Source: Dermatemys mawii (Eukaryota > Chordata > Testudines > Dermatemydidae). From it: DNA of 64,000 nucleotides. The position numbers were made by a program, and so were the translations under genes. This document shows positions 22,641 to 36,199 of the stretch, in pieces (positions within the stretch are counted from its first letter, which is position 1; each line of letters starts with the position of its first letter). The notes below the pieces were generated by a model. It was not told the origin of the DNA. It ran no database searches and was given only the letters and a program-made list of their open reading frames with translations. The DNA is taken from NCBI GenBank assembly GCA_007922305.1, contig ML677364.1:18934538-18998537 (forward strand), in the 5' to 3' direction.

Positions 22641-23985
22641 AACAAACAAGCATCTTTTTCTGTATAAATATGGAGAAATAACTGCTATTACAGATACTAC
22701 TGGGTGGTAAAGTTTGTGTACACATTGAACTTTTATTGTGTTGACTTTTGGACTCTGACCTGATGTTGGAAGGTCTATAACTAAGAATAACAGTAGTCTA
22801 TGTTAGAATAAGTTAAGCTGCTTAAGATGTACTATAATGCACACATGGAGACACAAATGTAATAAGTAAATAAAATAATCTTTGCAATAAGCTTAATTAA
22901 GGCCTCATAAGGTGCAGTGGTTAGCATGAGGACTAGCAAGGCCTTGCAGGTATCATAAGTATTTGACCTAGTGTTATAAGGTTTATATGAGCTATTGAAA
23001 TGTATACCTTGAGATAAACAAGTACATCACAAATGTACAGATTGTGGAGGGATTTTTAATATTTGTAATCATGAGGTTGACAGCATTGGTGTACCAGAAA
23101 AATTGGGAAAGGTATCGATACACTTGGCTTCTGTCAAAAATTGAAACCACAATTATAGTTTCCCAAACAGCCATCTGTGAGCTGAAGGCCAGAAAACAAT
23201 CTAAATGTGGTCACTGAACATGTGTTGGTGTTCAGGGAAAGGAGGTACAAGAGAAAATGTAAATCCAGCCTTTAGTTGGTACATCAGGGTTGGCAGCATA
23301 GTAGAAGCCTTAGTGTTGTCAAGCCCACTTACAGTGTTCTCCATTTGCTTTTCTTCCCCTCTCTACTTCTAAGGCTCTCCATAAGGTTATGATATTAACT
23401 GTGTAGGGGGTTGTTTTGTTATATTTATCTTGCTTTATTATATTTTTGTATGATTGCAATTATATTTGCTTGCTTATATCTGTGTATTGTTTCTGTGTGT
23501 GACCATCAATCTCATTGTTAATAATCTTATATAGCTACCTGAGCAAAGACCCTGCTGTTAGTGACTGGTGCAATCTGCACTCTAAACATTTCAAAGGCTA
23601 CAGTTGGCAGTTACTGCATATATTGAAATTGAGAAGTGATGCAATAAGAGATGAGATTGGATGCATTTTTATTTATGGAATTCTGTGGTGGAGGTTAAAA
23701 ATGCCAAAGATAAAACTGGTGTTGCAGGGTGTGCGTGGTGTTTTTGTTGGTTTCTTTTTCTTTTCTCCTCCCCCACTTCCCTTTTTTGAACTTAGCTTCG
23801 GAGAGAAGGCCATGAGAGCTACAGAGACAGCAGTGGTAGTGACCTAAGGAATGGAAGAGGCAACAAAAGTGACTGGATATGGAAACTGTGGGATGAACAT
23901 TATTCTGGAAAGGGTTTCTGAAAGGTGCTTTGTTTGTATGACAAGCCACCTAATAGATCTGACGGAACAGAAGATCTGAGATGTG
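22641..23985. other. Unassigned intron
   Basis: No gene or identifiable repeat. The frames at 23515-23949 are mirrored, biased and domain-free. Confidence 0.45.
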
Positions 23986-23989
23986 GAAA

Positions 23990-26900
23990 TGCAGCTAGAA
24001 ATTGCAGTTGAGTTTTGAAGGGGATTCAAACAGATGATGGAAGGAAGGAGAAAAAAGTCTTGAGAGAAACCTTTTGATTTGCAGATGCATGCTGGACCAG
24101 TGAACTGTGAGGGTAGACTTCTGGATGAAGAAAGTAGCTAGTGGAAGTATATGAGTTTGAGAACAAGACAGATGAAAAGACCAGCTAGTGAAAGAGAAAT
24201 AGAGCTGAGGAACAGGCTTACTGAGTTGGAAAATAAAGGGGAGAGGTAGGCAGTAACAGAAGATGGGAGAGCAAGGAAGAAGAGAAGAGTGACTAGCCCT
24301 ACAAGAAAAAGGGAAGAGACACTGCAGATAGCCAGAAGTCAGAGCCTAAGAAGGATAGATGATTTGCAAAAAATTCCATGTGGGAACAGAAGGCAAGAAT
24401 ACTTAAAGCCAGAAAGAACATAATGGGGAAGGCTGGAGAATCACACCAACACCAGGAAGAGACAGGTATACATGACTGGGACTGCCTATTAAGAAGAATA
24501 GACAGGCCATTTCACCAAAACTAATCCAGAGAACAGATGTGTACCATCTGCGAGGAGCTAAGATGTAGGATGTGGATCTGATGCTCGAGAGGTTCCTAAT
24601 AGGTAGAGGAAAGAGTCCACTGGTTGTCCTTCATGTGGAAACAAATGATACAGCTAGCTACTTGCTGGAGCACCTCAAGAAAGATTCTGCCTCACTAGAG
24701 AAGATGCTTAAAGAAATGGAGGTTTGGGTGGTCTCAGCGGGATTCTACCTATTCCAAGAAGAGAAGAGCAAAGGCAAGACAAGATTATGATGATCAATAG
24801 ATGGCTCAGACAGTGGTGCTATAAGGAGGGCTTAGAGATGTTCAGCCACTGGGAGGAATTCACAAAGAACTGTTCTTATGGGATGGACTTTGCCTGAGTA
24901 AAGAGGGACTTCTGGAATGGAAGTTGGCAAAAATGATTAAAAGTGCTTTAAACTAAGAATTTGGGGAAATGCTCATGCACTCTTCATGCCTGATTCTAAT
25001 ATTGAGCGGGAGGAAAATCCTGTAAAAGAGGATAGGAGAAGAGAAAACAAGTGGGAAAGTAAGTGCCAATATCAATGACACTAACAGTTAGGTAGGCAAG
25101 ACTGGCAGTAGAATAACTATACCTAATCAAGTAAGGTATCTTTGCTCAGCCAAGTGGAAACAACTAACATTTCTGTACACCAGTGCAAGAAGCCTGTGTA
25201 ACAGAATGAAGGAACTAGAACTACTGGTGCAGGAAGTGAAACCAGATATAATAGAGATAATGGAAAAATGGTGGAATAGTAGTCATGACTGGAGTACAAG
25301 TATTGAAGAGTATGTACTGTTCAAGAAAATACAGAAATAAAAGAAAAGATGTGGAGTAGCATTGTATGTTAATAACAAGGTAGACTTTAAAGAAATTAGA
25401 AGTGATGGAATGGATAAAACTGAATATGTTTGGGTCAAAATCACTTTGGGGAAGAAAGGTAACTGAGGCTCCACTGGGATGGTGTTTGGGTTCTGCTATA
25501 GGTTTCCAGGCCCAATTTGGATAGGTTTAGAGACCTCTTTAATGTTTGTAATAAAATAAATATTACTGGAAATTGTGTTATTATGGGAGACTTAAATTTC
25601 CCAGATACAGAGTAGAGGACAAGTGCTTCTAATAATGGTAGGGGCCAAATATTCTAGGATGTGATAGCAGACAGAGTTCTTCACCAAATATCACTGAACC
25701 AAGCAGAAGTGATGCCATTTTAAATTTAGTATTGTAAGTAGCCAGGACCTCATAGAAGAACTGGTTGCAGAGGACAGCGTTGGTTTGAATGATCATGAGT
25801 TAATTCATTTTTACACTAAATGGAAGGATAAAAATCGATCTGCAACTAAGGTCTTTGATTTTGAAAGGGCAAACTTCAAACAAATTAAGAGAATTGGGGA
25901 AGTGCATGGGACTGAAGAACTCAAGGATCTGAATGTGTGGAGGGTACTTGGAATTACTTTAACTCAAAGTTGTGGAAATTATCTAATGCCTGCATCCCAA
26001 GGAAGGGGAAAAAACTCATAAGGAAGTGTTGCAGACCAAACTGGATGGACAAGTATCTCAACCAGATTACCAAGAGAAAACAAAAAGCCTACAAGGAATA
26101 GACAAAGGGATGGATCATCAAGGAAGGCTACCTCTTGGAGGTCAGAGAGCTCAGGAAAAAGTGAGAACTGTTAAAAGCCAAGCAGAGATGGACCTTGCAA
26201 AGGAAATTAAAATGGATAGTAACAAGGCTCTTTAGCCATATAAATAAAAGAAAATAAATAAAGTGGAACCACTAAGCAATGAGGATGGGGTAGAGATTAA
26301 GGATTATCTAGGTATAGACCAACACCTAAACAAATGCTTTGCCTCAGTTTTTAATAAAGGTAATGAAGAGCTTGGGGGCAGTGGGAGGATGACTAATGGG
26401 AACAAAGAAGTGAAACCAGATATAAGCATATGAACATAGAAATTACCACATTCAAGGAGAAAGCTAAACTAAAACAGTTTAATGGGGATGAAATCGGAGG
26501 GCCCAGATAATTGCTATCCAGGAATATTAAGTAACACACAAAGTTGCAAGCCCATTTGCAAGGATTATTAATGGATCTGTAAACTTGGAAGTCATACCCT
26601 ATGACTGGAGAACTGCAAATACCTATATCTAAGAAAGGAAAAACAGTGATCTGTTAGACCTGTTAGGCTGATCTCAACTTTATGCAAATTTTGAAAGACA
26701 GAGTAGTTAAAATAATAGAGGTAAAGGGTAATTGGGACAAAATACCACATGGTTTTACAAAAGGTAGATCACGCCAGACCAACCCAATCTCTTTGAGAAT
26801 GTAGTTGATTTTCTAGACAAAGGAAATGAGTAGATCTAATATACCTGGATTTCAGTAAAGCATTTGATACAATTCCACATGGGAAATTATTAGTTGAATC

Positions 26901-27425
26901 AGAGAAGATGGGGATTAACACAAGAATTGAAAATAGAATGGGGGCAGGGGGAACCTAACTGTTTCTAAGACTGAGATTGATAATTTTATGGAGTTTATAT
27001 AGTGACTACTATTAGCAAATATCTCCCATGGCCAGGGATGGAACAGGGCTCTGACAGAGAGGGCTCTGAGTTACTACAGAGAATTCTTTCCCAGGTATCC
27101 AGTTTGTAGGTTTTCCCATATGCCCAGGGTCTGGCTGATCACCATATTTGTGGTTGGAAAGAAATTTTTCCTGAGTTAGATTGGCAGAGACACTAGTTTT
27201 GGTGGTGGTGGTGGTTGTTTTTTTTCACTTTCCTCTGCAGCACAAGGCACTGTTCAATTACTGGTTTGAACTACACTGTGATAGATTTTCTGCAACTTGA
27301 AGTCTTTAAATCAAGATATGACGCTATTACAGTAGTGAGTGGGTGAAGTTCCATGGCCTGCAATGTGCATGAGGCCAGACTAGATAATCATGATGCTCCC
27401 TTCTGGCCCTTAAGTCTAAGAGTTT
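23990..27425 (+). mobile_element. CR1-like LINE, copy A, long but broken
   Basis: Going 5' to 3': an ORF1 remnant rich in Glu, Lys and Arg (about 24070-24540); an ORF1 esterase-like block VVLHVETNDTA with following LEKMLKEMEVWVV (24610-24750); an ORF2 endonuclease region (from 25160) with TSARSLCNRMKELELL, GDLNFPD-type and NDHELI blocks; then a fragment of reverse transcriptase, YLDFSKAFDTIPHGKLL (26845-26890). The rest of the reverse transcriptase is deleted, and the 3' untranslated region follows from about 26985. It ends GGCCAGACTAGATAATCATG, then CCCTTCTGGCCCTTAAGTC. Many stops and frameshifts. It lies in sense orientation to the host gene. Confidence 0.85.
25780..26235 (+). pseudogene. 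ORF2 endonuclease-to-RT linker remnant of CR1-like copy A
   Basis: Frames read NDHELIHFYTKWKDKNRSAT, then KVFDFERANFKQIK, and after a frameshift SQGRGKNS and related sequence. The same motifs occur at 37370-37680 in copy B (SRDHELIQVKMNGRINKNKS). These are the SDH block and following basic segment of the apurinic-type endonuclease of CR1 LINEs. Confidence 0.75.
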
Positions 27426-28430
27426 ATACACAGCACCTTATATTTGTATAGTGTATAGTGAATGGTAGTCCCTTCAGTGAAAGTTTTGGGGTTGTTGGAT
27501 TTTTTACATTTGGCTCGCTAATGTTCAGAGATAGAATCAATAGCTTTGAAGAAGATTTTCATAAATTACATAAGCATTTATAATATAGAAACATTGTACA
27601 ATATCTGCAATATGCAATAGATCTTGCTGTCAGATTACAAAATGCATAACTGCTGCATAATTGTACTCAGGAGAGGCCCAGAATTGGAATACTTTATTAA
27701 GGGTCCTGTGGGTCAGGACTGAAGTTCATTGGAAGACTCTAAGGGTGAACTTTCACAGCACGCTATGGCTGTCAAAAGTTAGTGTTAAGGTTCTTTTCAA
27801 CACCGATTGAAGACCATGTAATGTCTTTTGATTGACTTCAGTGGGCAGTGGATCAGGTCCACTGTTGTTTACTTTGTCATGTTAAGAAAAGTGGAAAAAA
27901 GAGCAGGAAGGGAAGTAAATTCAGATTAGACAGTCAATCATCCAGATTGATGGAAAATGTAGAAATGGTGCCCTAACCTTTTTACTTAAAGTTGTGAAGA
28001 TATTTAGTTCATTAGTCATCTTGTGTCCAAGTCCAATAGAGCCAAAATGTTCTTCATCCTGATAGATATGAGGTACTATACTGCAAAGTTGTGAGCACGT
28101 CACTGGGGGTCAATTTGAGAGATCTCAAAAGAAAGAAGTTTCAACACTAAGAAGACACATAAATTACTTATAAACAGTAGCAATAAAATACCTAATAAAT
28201 TCTGATGATTTCATTCATCCAAGGGTTACTGTATTTATCAATCCTATATTTTAATTGCTTTAACTCACAATATTCAGAATACTGGCCAATTAAATGTTAA
28301 TATTTCTGAACTAATAGACTTATATTGATGTATTTTTCAATATCAGCTTCAGAAGGAATTGTCTTTTTAAAATGTTTTGTTCATATTAACATATTCATTA
28401 AATTAACATATATTCATGTACATGTACCTA
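27426..28430. other. Unassigned AT-rich intron
   Basis: No feature recognised. Confidence 0.5.
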
Positions 28431-28433
28431 CAT

Positions 28434-28480
28434 ACACACACATGTGTGCACGCACACACACACACACACACACACAAACA
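28434..28480 (+). repeat. (CA)n microsatellite, interrupted
   Basis: CA units with an internal ACATGTGTGCACGC interruption and a run of about 13 perfect CA repeats after it. Confidence 0.95.
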
Positions 28481-29340
28481 TATGCATCCTCAAATACCAA
28501 TACACAGATTCGTCCTGATCAAAACCTTATGGAAAAATTCCTATTGACGGCAAAAGGATTTGGATCACACTCTACAAACACAAAATATAACTAACGCATG
28601 GCAGTAATAATAATAATATCTAACTCTTAATTTTTATTTTCAGTGATTCACAATTGGTTATGTCATCCCTACTCTTACATGAAGAGCCAGGAAGGATAAA
28701 ACAAGCAATTACTGCCACTGATTTTCTATCTTTTTTATACTACTGGGTTTTGTTATTTGTGTTAGTTGTAAAGAGAGAAGGAAGAATTTTTATTGGCATT
28801 AGTTTCAGGTGACCTACATAACTCACTCATGAGTAGTGAAGCCACAAGTATTGTAAGGTCAACCCAATCTCATGCCAATAAAATGTTGTACTGCCTCACC
28901 ACATATCTTATTAATGCCACAAAGTTGGAAAAAGCTGTTTTAACGATCTGATACCATTGTTCATATCCTCCTCTAGGAAAACTGCTTTGCTTTATATACT
29001 ATTGATGATAGTAGTAAAAGCAAATCAGCTGTAGGTGAAGTGTGAATACTAATACATTTTCTAAGACTCAAAACATTCTGAAATCATATTTACAACTTAA
29101 AATAATTTAAAATAGATTATGATGAGATAGATGTAATAGGGGAAAATAACCCATTTTAGAGAGAGGTGCTTTCTGTTTTAGAAAATATCAGCCACAGGAA
29201 ACTTGCTTGACAAGATAGAGATCTTAGAAGTAGTGCAAATAGGGTTAGATTGGTGGAAGGAGTGCAGGAGAGAGAGATTCATCTGCTGTTGAAAATTTGT
29301 TTGTTCCATGTTTATGGTCATACTTATAATATGTTACATA
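28481..29340. other. Unassigned AT-rich intron
   Basis: No feature recognised. Confidence 0.5.
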
Positions 29341-29344
29341 TAAG

Positions 29345-29435
29345 TTTGCACAATACTTAGCACAATGGGGTCCTGATCCATCACTAGGGATCCTAGGCAC
29401 TAAGGTCATACAGTCAATATATAAGAATATATTAA
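29345..29435 (+). repeat. L2-like LINE 3' tail
   Basis: It reads CTTAGCACAATGGGGTCCTG, then ATCCATCACTAGGGATCCTA and GGCACTAAGG, close to the family consensus. Confidence 0.7.
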
Positions 29436-30935
29436 ATACACATACAAGCTGTCTTTATGGCATGTGGAGTGTTTTTTGGCTAACACTGACACTGCAGTAG
29501 ATTGTGAAGACTCTGCACTAGATTAATGTGATATTTTTCTTCTCTAGTTTTAGTTTAAGTTGTAGTGATAGAGAAAAATGAAAGAACAGATAGCTAATTA
29601 ACACAAGCATTGCATACTGTTGTACAGACATTACTAGCAGTAGCAGAAATATTATCAATTTGTGCTTTTGGCTGTTACAAAGTCAAAGTGCTGAGAGGAA
29701 GAAATAACAAAGACAAAAGTCTTGCATCTGCAGTGCATAATATAAACAGAGTTACTCTTTTCTAGGAGAAATATAATAAAATCTGCATAGCAGGCTGACA
29801 ACTCTATTGCCCTCAGCTATCATATACCTCTCCCCAGTTTTAGCCAAGTTATATCATTGCTACTACATAGAATTCATTGTGTCATCTGACATTTTACTGC
29901 TTTCTGTTTTCTGCAATCTGAGATGGCAGCCAGTGATTCGGGAAGAAAGAGGTGTTTTCACCTGCTTCCCACAGCAAATTCTGGAGAGGTTTGCTCTTTT
30001 TGTATAAGGAGCCTCCCTTTTTTGTGCATTTCATTTGTAGATTAAAAATTCCTTTAAGTATCTCAGTAGAATACTCATGTTGTTAATGTGCACATTTCAC
30101 ATCTAGGAAATCTTGTACTTTCATATACATTACATTTAGTAAGTTGCATCCTGATGCTTTTATGAATTGGAAACATTGATAGTTTGGCTCCAGAAATGAG
30201 ATGATTCTATACACAAGCAATTATGAACTCCTTTGTTTATTCCCTTTTACATTATAAGTTTTTAGAAAAATGTAGTCCCTGTTCCTTCAGAGATCCACAG
30301 GGTTTAACTAACTTGCCAGTTTCTTCTACTTAAATTTCTGAGATTTAATAAATTGGTGAAGTGAAAAAGAAAGACTTTTACTGAAAATGTATTTTGTAAA
30401 TAATACAAATACATATATGAACAGTCTTTTAGTGTGCTTTCCTACCATTTATATTCATATGGCATTTAACCTGAATGAAAGGTGCTTAGTACACTCACGG
30501 ACTTTTATCAGATCTGTGATTGGTGGTTGCAATTAACACCGAGCAGCATAACATGTAGAGTCAAATTTCAATAATTCCAAAAATACAATTGTACTGTCTA
30601 TGGAATCTTTCATACAAAGTGCATTCCAAAATGCTTTGTAGAATTAATTAATACAGATATAGAAAAAATAGTGTGCCTCTTCCCCAGCTGTCCAAGAGAA
30701 CAGGCAAGGGAGGAAGGATACATTATCAATAGTTTCAGCTAAAATTTTACGTGAGATGGAATCTGTGAGGAAGATTCTAAATTGTTGGAAAGTTCCAGAT
30801 GGCTGAAGGCTCGTGCACTAACAGTGGGGAGACTAAGTGCGAAAGACAAAGGAGAGGTCAGGTCTAGATGAGCAGAGAGAGTTGGATGAGAAAAAAGAGA
30901 GAGAGACATGATCTGTAAAGGAAGCTAGAGTGAGA
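29436..30935. other. Unassigned AT-rich intron
   Basis: No feature recognised. Confidence 0.5.
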
Positions 30936-30943
30936 CCATAAAG

Positions 30944-31276
30944 TAGTGGTGGGCAACCTGCAGCCATCTGGCCGCATGCAGCCCATAAGAGTAATTCACT
31001 AGTGGTCTGTGAGACTGTTTACATTTGCACTGCCACCCGCAGCTCCTGATGGCCATGATTTAACATTCTCAGCCAACGGGAGCAGCAGGAAAGTGGTGGC
31101 CCCATGTCTTTGCAGCCCATGCTGCTTCCTGCAGCACTCATTGTCTGGGGATGGTGATCCGTGACCACTAGGAACTGTGGGCGGCCATGCAAATATAAAC
31201 AAACTGTCTCATGCCCCACCAGCGGATTACCTTGATAGGCCATGTATGTCCCGTGGCCACAGGTTGCCCACCACTA
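30944..31276. mobile_element. hAT MITE (333 bases) with perfect target duplication
   Basis: The ends are TAGTGGTGGGCAACCTG at left and CAGGTTGCCCACCACTA at right, perfect inverse copies of 17 bases. The 8-base target duplication CCATAAAG is exact at 30936-30943 and 31277-31284. Inside, CATGCAGCCCATAAGAG and GGCCATGTATGTCCCG-type subterminal sequence occur. No transposase. The intact duplication suggests a relatively young insertion. Confidence 0.95.
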
Positions 31277-31284
31277 CCATAAAG

Positions 31285-34200
31285 GGTTCTAAAATCAGAC
31301 TCCAGTAATTAATTTCTCTAAAGAGAAAGTGGAGCTATTTGAGAATATGTGGTTTAGTCACATTTACTTAAATTACAGTAGCACCAAAAGGCTTCAGTCA
31401 CATGAGTGGCCCATTGTGCTCTGTGCTACATAGAACATAATAAATGAAGTTACAATCTTAGGCCCAGATTCTGTAAACATGTATGCACATGCTCTACTTC
31501 AAGCACAGGAGCAATCCTACTGACTTCAATGGGTCTGCTGATGTGATTAAAGTTAAGCACCTACATTACTGTTGGTATGCTCAGAACCTATATTAAAATT
31601 AGACAGGTATAACAAACAGAGTAGAAGAAAATGGGTAAGGGTATGATGGATAAGGATATGTGGTGACACAAACTAGCTGTGGGCACAGTTTGTTAGTCTT
31701 CAATACGTCTTCCACCATGTTTTTAACAACTTGAATTTGTACTAGCTTAGTCTGCCATGCCAGTTGCACTATCTGTTTCAGAGACAGCTTAGACATTAAC
31801 TGTAACTTTTTTAAAAGTTCCTTCTATAACACCGCCACTCTTAGACAATTTTTTAGTGTGCTATCAAAGTCGGGAATAGTCTAGTTATACTTATTCCTGC
31901 CTCAGCATGGAGGTGGGGAGGGAGGAGAGGAAGATATGATCTCCCGAGGACACTTCCAGCCCTACATTTCTATGATAAATAATCACAAAAAGAATTGCTT
32001 CTAACCCTGAACAAGGGATAACTTTATTCTTAAAGCAACTCTGTCTTTTTTTCCATCACAACAGATCATCTGCATCAAACCTTTTCAGCCACTCTTGCAT
32101 GGTTTCCTTTTACAGTTTAAATAAACAGTACACGTTACAACTCATTTACACTGGTTTTGTGTTAAGTGATTTTCTCTTACGAATATGAAGCGACAGCAAC
32201 ACAAAGTGAACCCAATATTACCACTATCGGTATAGGCCCTGATAACAACATATTGTAATTTGCAAATGATTAGAGGAGTGATAGGCTGCAGCTACATGGT
32301 ATTAATATAGTGTCATGCCTGAAGATTCCTGTGAGAGAGAACCCACCGTGGCTGAGAATTATGGAAGGAAGTCAGTCAAGTTTAAAAAAGAAAAATAAGA
32401 ACAAACTCTTAGCTGTTCAGGACCAAAGTTCCTGGGGATTTTCTGGTAAAGTTTAGGAATGCAAACACTTGAAAGTGATTAGCAAGTGATACGTATAAAC
32501 AAAGGAAAATTAAATAAATAAATAAAAATTTGAAAGATTATGTCGTAGGGACATATGTTTTGAGAGATTTGTATTAATTTGCTTTTTTCATGAGGAAGAA
32601 AATCATTCTGTTAAAAGGCAATGTTCAGAATTGGAGTAACTAACAGTATGGAAAGAGTCTGAGCCACAGATTCAGAGTGTTCTCGGAGTTCAGTGTGGAG
32701 GAAAGCTTTGAGTCATACTGTATATGAAGAAGGTAAAAAAAAGGAAATATAGTGATGGTAGCTTTTGTGGGATCTGTTGTGGCACACCCCTACATAATGA
32801 ACATTTAAATTGCTCAGATCAGGTTAATAGTTTGAGATACTTTTCTAAGGGCATAATCCAAAGCCTATTGAATTGAAAGGAAAGACCCCAGTTGACTTAG
32901 GCTTGGTTAAAAGCTTAACTGCTTAGCAATAAGTATAGTGACTGACTAAATAGGCAAGGAAACATGAATTGCCTCTATCTTGTGAGAGTCACTTGTTCTG
33001 AAACCTTCAATTCAAACTCCCAGTAACGTCAGACAGGTGCTCTCTCCTGCAGATGTTTCCATAGGAAGGCGGATTATAGCCTACAGTAAACTAGTCTGTT
33101 TTCCACATGCATGTAGGGCTTGTGCAATACAAAATGCATTTTTCTGAGCTTCTGAAGTCTTTTATGCTTTTTCTATATCCTTTCTTCTAATTCTCTCCAT
33201 TGAATGTATGGGCTTCCCTGGTGGATAAAGTAGTATTTCTAAATCCCATGGTTATTGACCAAAGAGAGTGATCAATATTAGTTTTCAAAGATAGAAGAGT
33301 TGCATTTATTGTAAATCTAACCTTCTCTCAACAGTGAAATGGAAACAGGTAATAGCTGAAAATGGATAAGCACAACTAATGCATAAAAGTCACTGAGAGC
33401 CAATTTACAGTAGCACATAAAGTTGACAAAGCCAACTCCGGGCTAGTTATTCATATCACTTTTGTAAAGGCAACAAATACTTAATCCAAAGTATTTCACT
33501 TATATAAAAATGCTACTCCCTCCCTCCCCCCAAAAGCTCATTTCAGCCATATTCAATTTGTTCGTGCCAGATTTTGTGCTGTTAAACCATTGTGAACCTA
33601 GAGTAACTCTGTTGCTTGTTTCAGTGGAGTTACTCTGCTCTATTGATACTGGTGTAACTGCAAGCATAATCTGGTCTGTGACATATGGGGAAAAATAGCC
33701 ACGTTAGAAAAGATTAATAGTGTTCAGATTCATATGCACAGAGGAAGGAGGTAATTAAAAAAACAGATTGCTTAAAAACAGAAATACAACAAGTAATAGG
33801 GCTAAAAATCCAGCAGGATCTAGTTATTTCCAGTGTGACCTTTTCATGGATCATTTCAGAATTGATCCTTTTTTACCTACAAGCTATATTTGGTTATTAA
33901 TTGAGATTAGTCCAATTTTAAACTCTAATATAAAAAAGCACTTTGTTTTTGTCCATGTACATTTTAATAAAATGTAAACCGGACCCACTCACAAATTACC
34001 TCCACTTTAGTTGTAAGCTATATGTCCTCTACTGCCTTGCAGAAGCAAGGCTCTGCTGACTACTTTGTTACAATAGCAACTTAATGTTAAAAGGCATTAC
34101 ACCAATAAATGAGCATGGATTGACAAGAATGCGTGTATACGTGGATATCACAGTGTTTAAATTTAAAAGAAAATGAATATAAATTCCCAAGTAAACAAAT

Positions 34201-34320
34201 AAAACTGCCTTAGTAAAACAATATTTACACTTTTGAATCAAGTAGTTGTTATTTACTAATTTCCAAAATATAATATAAATATTTAATAGTCTAATTTATT
34301 CCAGTATTTGTTTGTATCCT
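31285..34320. other. Unassigned AT-rich intron
   Basis: Largely unique-looking. A piece of the TTAAGCAC repeat lies at 31440-31570 (GGCCCAGATTCTGTAAAC, ACTTCAATGGGTCTGCTGA). No gene recognised. Confidence 0.5.
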
Positions 34321-34329
34321 AGGCTTATT

Positions 34330-34435
34330 ACCTTCACTTCATGCAAACTTTGTTTTTTCATGTTATGCAATATGCAAACATTGAAAGGTAATTAGGGACA
34401 TCTGCTTACATTTACCAAGAGCAGATGTTGGTTGA
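34330..34435. promoter_or_regulatory. Candidate conserved regulatory element
   Basis: Within about 100 bases lie three POU/octamer-like ATGCAAA or ATGCAAT sites (34341, 34365, 34372), a homeodomain-like GGTAATTAG (34388-34396), and an exact inverted pair ACATCTGC (34398-34405) and GCAGATGT (34421-34428). Each arm of the pair holds a CATCTG/CAGATG E-box. It lies in a repeat-poor stretch of the intron. This is motif clustering only; conservation is not tested. Confidence 0.3.
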
Positions 34436-34439
34436 ATTA

Positions 34440-36175
34440 AAATGAACACAACTATCACTCAGTATCATTAAGGAATGGAATCTATAAGGATTCCTGAACA
34501 CTAGCAGGCAGTTAAATATTCTACATTGATATCTTTATGCTATTTGCAAAAATTTCATGTACAAAATTATCTTCATAACCAATTGAATCCGAACTCAATT
34601 GCATAAGTATTTCAGGACATCAGTGTATACTTCCTTTCCATTGGAACCATAAATTGTTTGTCAGCCATGAAGTCTGAAATTAGTAGCTTGTGTTGTCCAG
34701 TTGATAGCAATGCTTATTAACGCCACAGGACCACCAAATCAATTCGTGAGCAATTCAGCAGTATTTTAAACAACATAATCACACTCTGAAGCCCCATAGT
34801 TAGTACCAAAAAACACTGCTAACTGAGCTGAGCTGGATGATCAATGATGGGAATTTTGTATATGAAAAAGCCATCTGGTCATTATATTTTTCCTCCTCTT
34901 TCGAGTGCTAATCTGTGTGAGAGATAGAGATAAAAACAACATTAGAGCGTGTAAATGTTGAACATACTTTTATTCACTGTTTATTGTTCATTTGAAGTCC
35001 TGGGAAGGAATAGAAAGAATTTTTTTTCCTCCCATGTAGAATGTAGGAAACAAAAGGTACACCAAAAATGTGTCATTTCCAGAGCTTGGGCTGTTTGACA
35101 GTAATAGATAAATTATATAGCTGGTTTCACGAGGACTATGAACTATGTCTGTGCTAACTAAAATCTGTGCTAACTAAGGCTTCAATCCTGTACACACATA
35201 AGGCACATGTTTAACTATTTATGCACGTGAATAGTCAGTCACAATGAAACCAACATATCCAGCAAACACTATTTATTGTACAAACAGCCCTTTTCACCCA
35301 TTCTGCAATAACAGAGTGTGGATGCGATGAAGGAAAAACAATCTGGATAAGGAAAATAATATTACTTTGATGCTTTCAATGTGTTTGTATCAATAGTGAA
35401 GAAATATAAATATTTTGACCTTGCCTTTTCAATTAGTAATAATTCTGGAGGACTCTCATATCACACAGAATTAGTCATTTCACCTTCAAATATGTAAGGA
35501 AAACATTTTATGTAAAACATATTCATAAGAGCTTTCCCTATTAAACATTTTCTTTATTTCTGTATTGCATACACATAAATGTAAAATTACTTATAAAGGC
35601 GATTTGTGTACTTTTATTATGGGTAGATTAAAAAAGGAATAAAGCACCCTATTTACATTCCATTGCATGTTCTTTTTTTACATAATCAAAATAGATAAAG
35701 GCATATATGACTGTACTCCATCACCAGAGAACTCCATTTTAAAAGAAGTGCTCTAGATACTATAATCTTTTTCAATTACATGCATATGTACATTAAACAT
35801 TTACATTGTAGCAATTACCAGTTTAGATCTTGGACAGCATTTCAAAGTTGAAGCAACTCTATTTATGTAGTTATCAATACCCTAAAAAGAAAAGCCACAA
35901 GGAGTTTTTTATAGCATTTTCAATTCTATATACATTATAAAAGGCATTCTCTTAGCAAGCCATTTTACCTGTAAACATGTTTCAGGCCCAGTATAGCAAA
36001 GATGGGTGTGAGGGGGTGGGTGGGGGGAGGAAGTGGGTTCTTTGCAGCTTTTTGCAGTCAAAACTTCCGTTCACATGTACACAAGTAAAATGTATATTTA
36101 GGTGTGTGTGAATATATAATATTTTCCCTTGAATACTTGGCTTCATTTATTTATTTTTTTTATTTGATGCCAAGC
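34440..36175. other. Unassigned AT-rich, repeat-poor intron
   Basis: A G-rich run lies at 36001-36030, and a T-rich run precedes the LINE at about 36140-36165. Nothing else recognised. Confidence 0.5.
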
Positions 36176-36199
36176 TTTTTGTGTAAAGAATGCACTGAT

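Noticed and set aside
28434..28480. CRISPR-like short repeats
   Set aside because: It is a dinucleotide microsatellite in a vertebrate intron, with no spacers.
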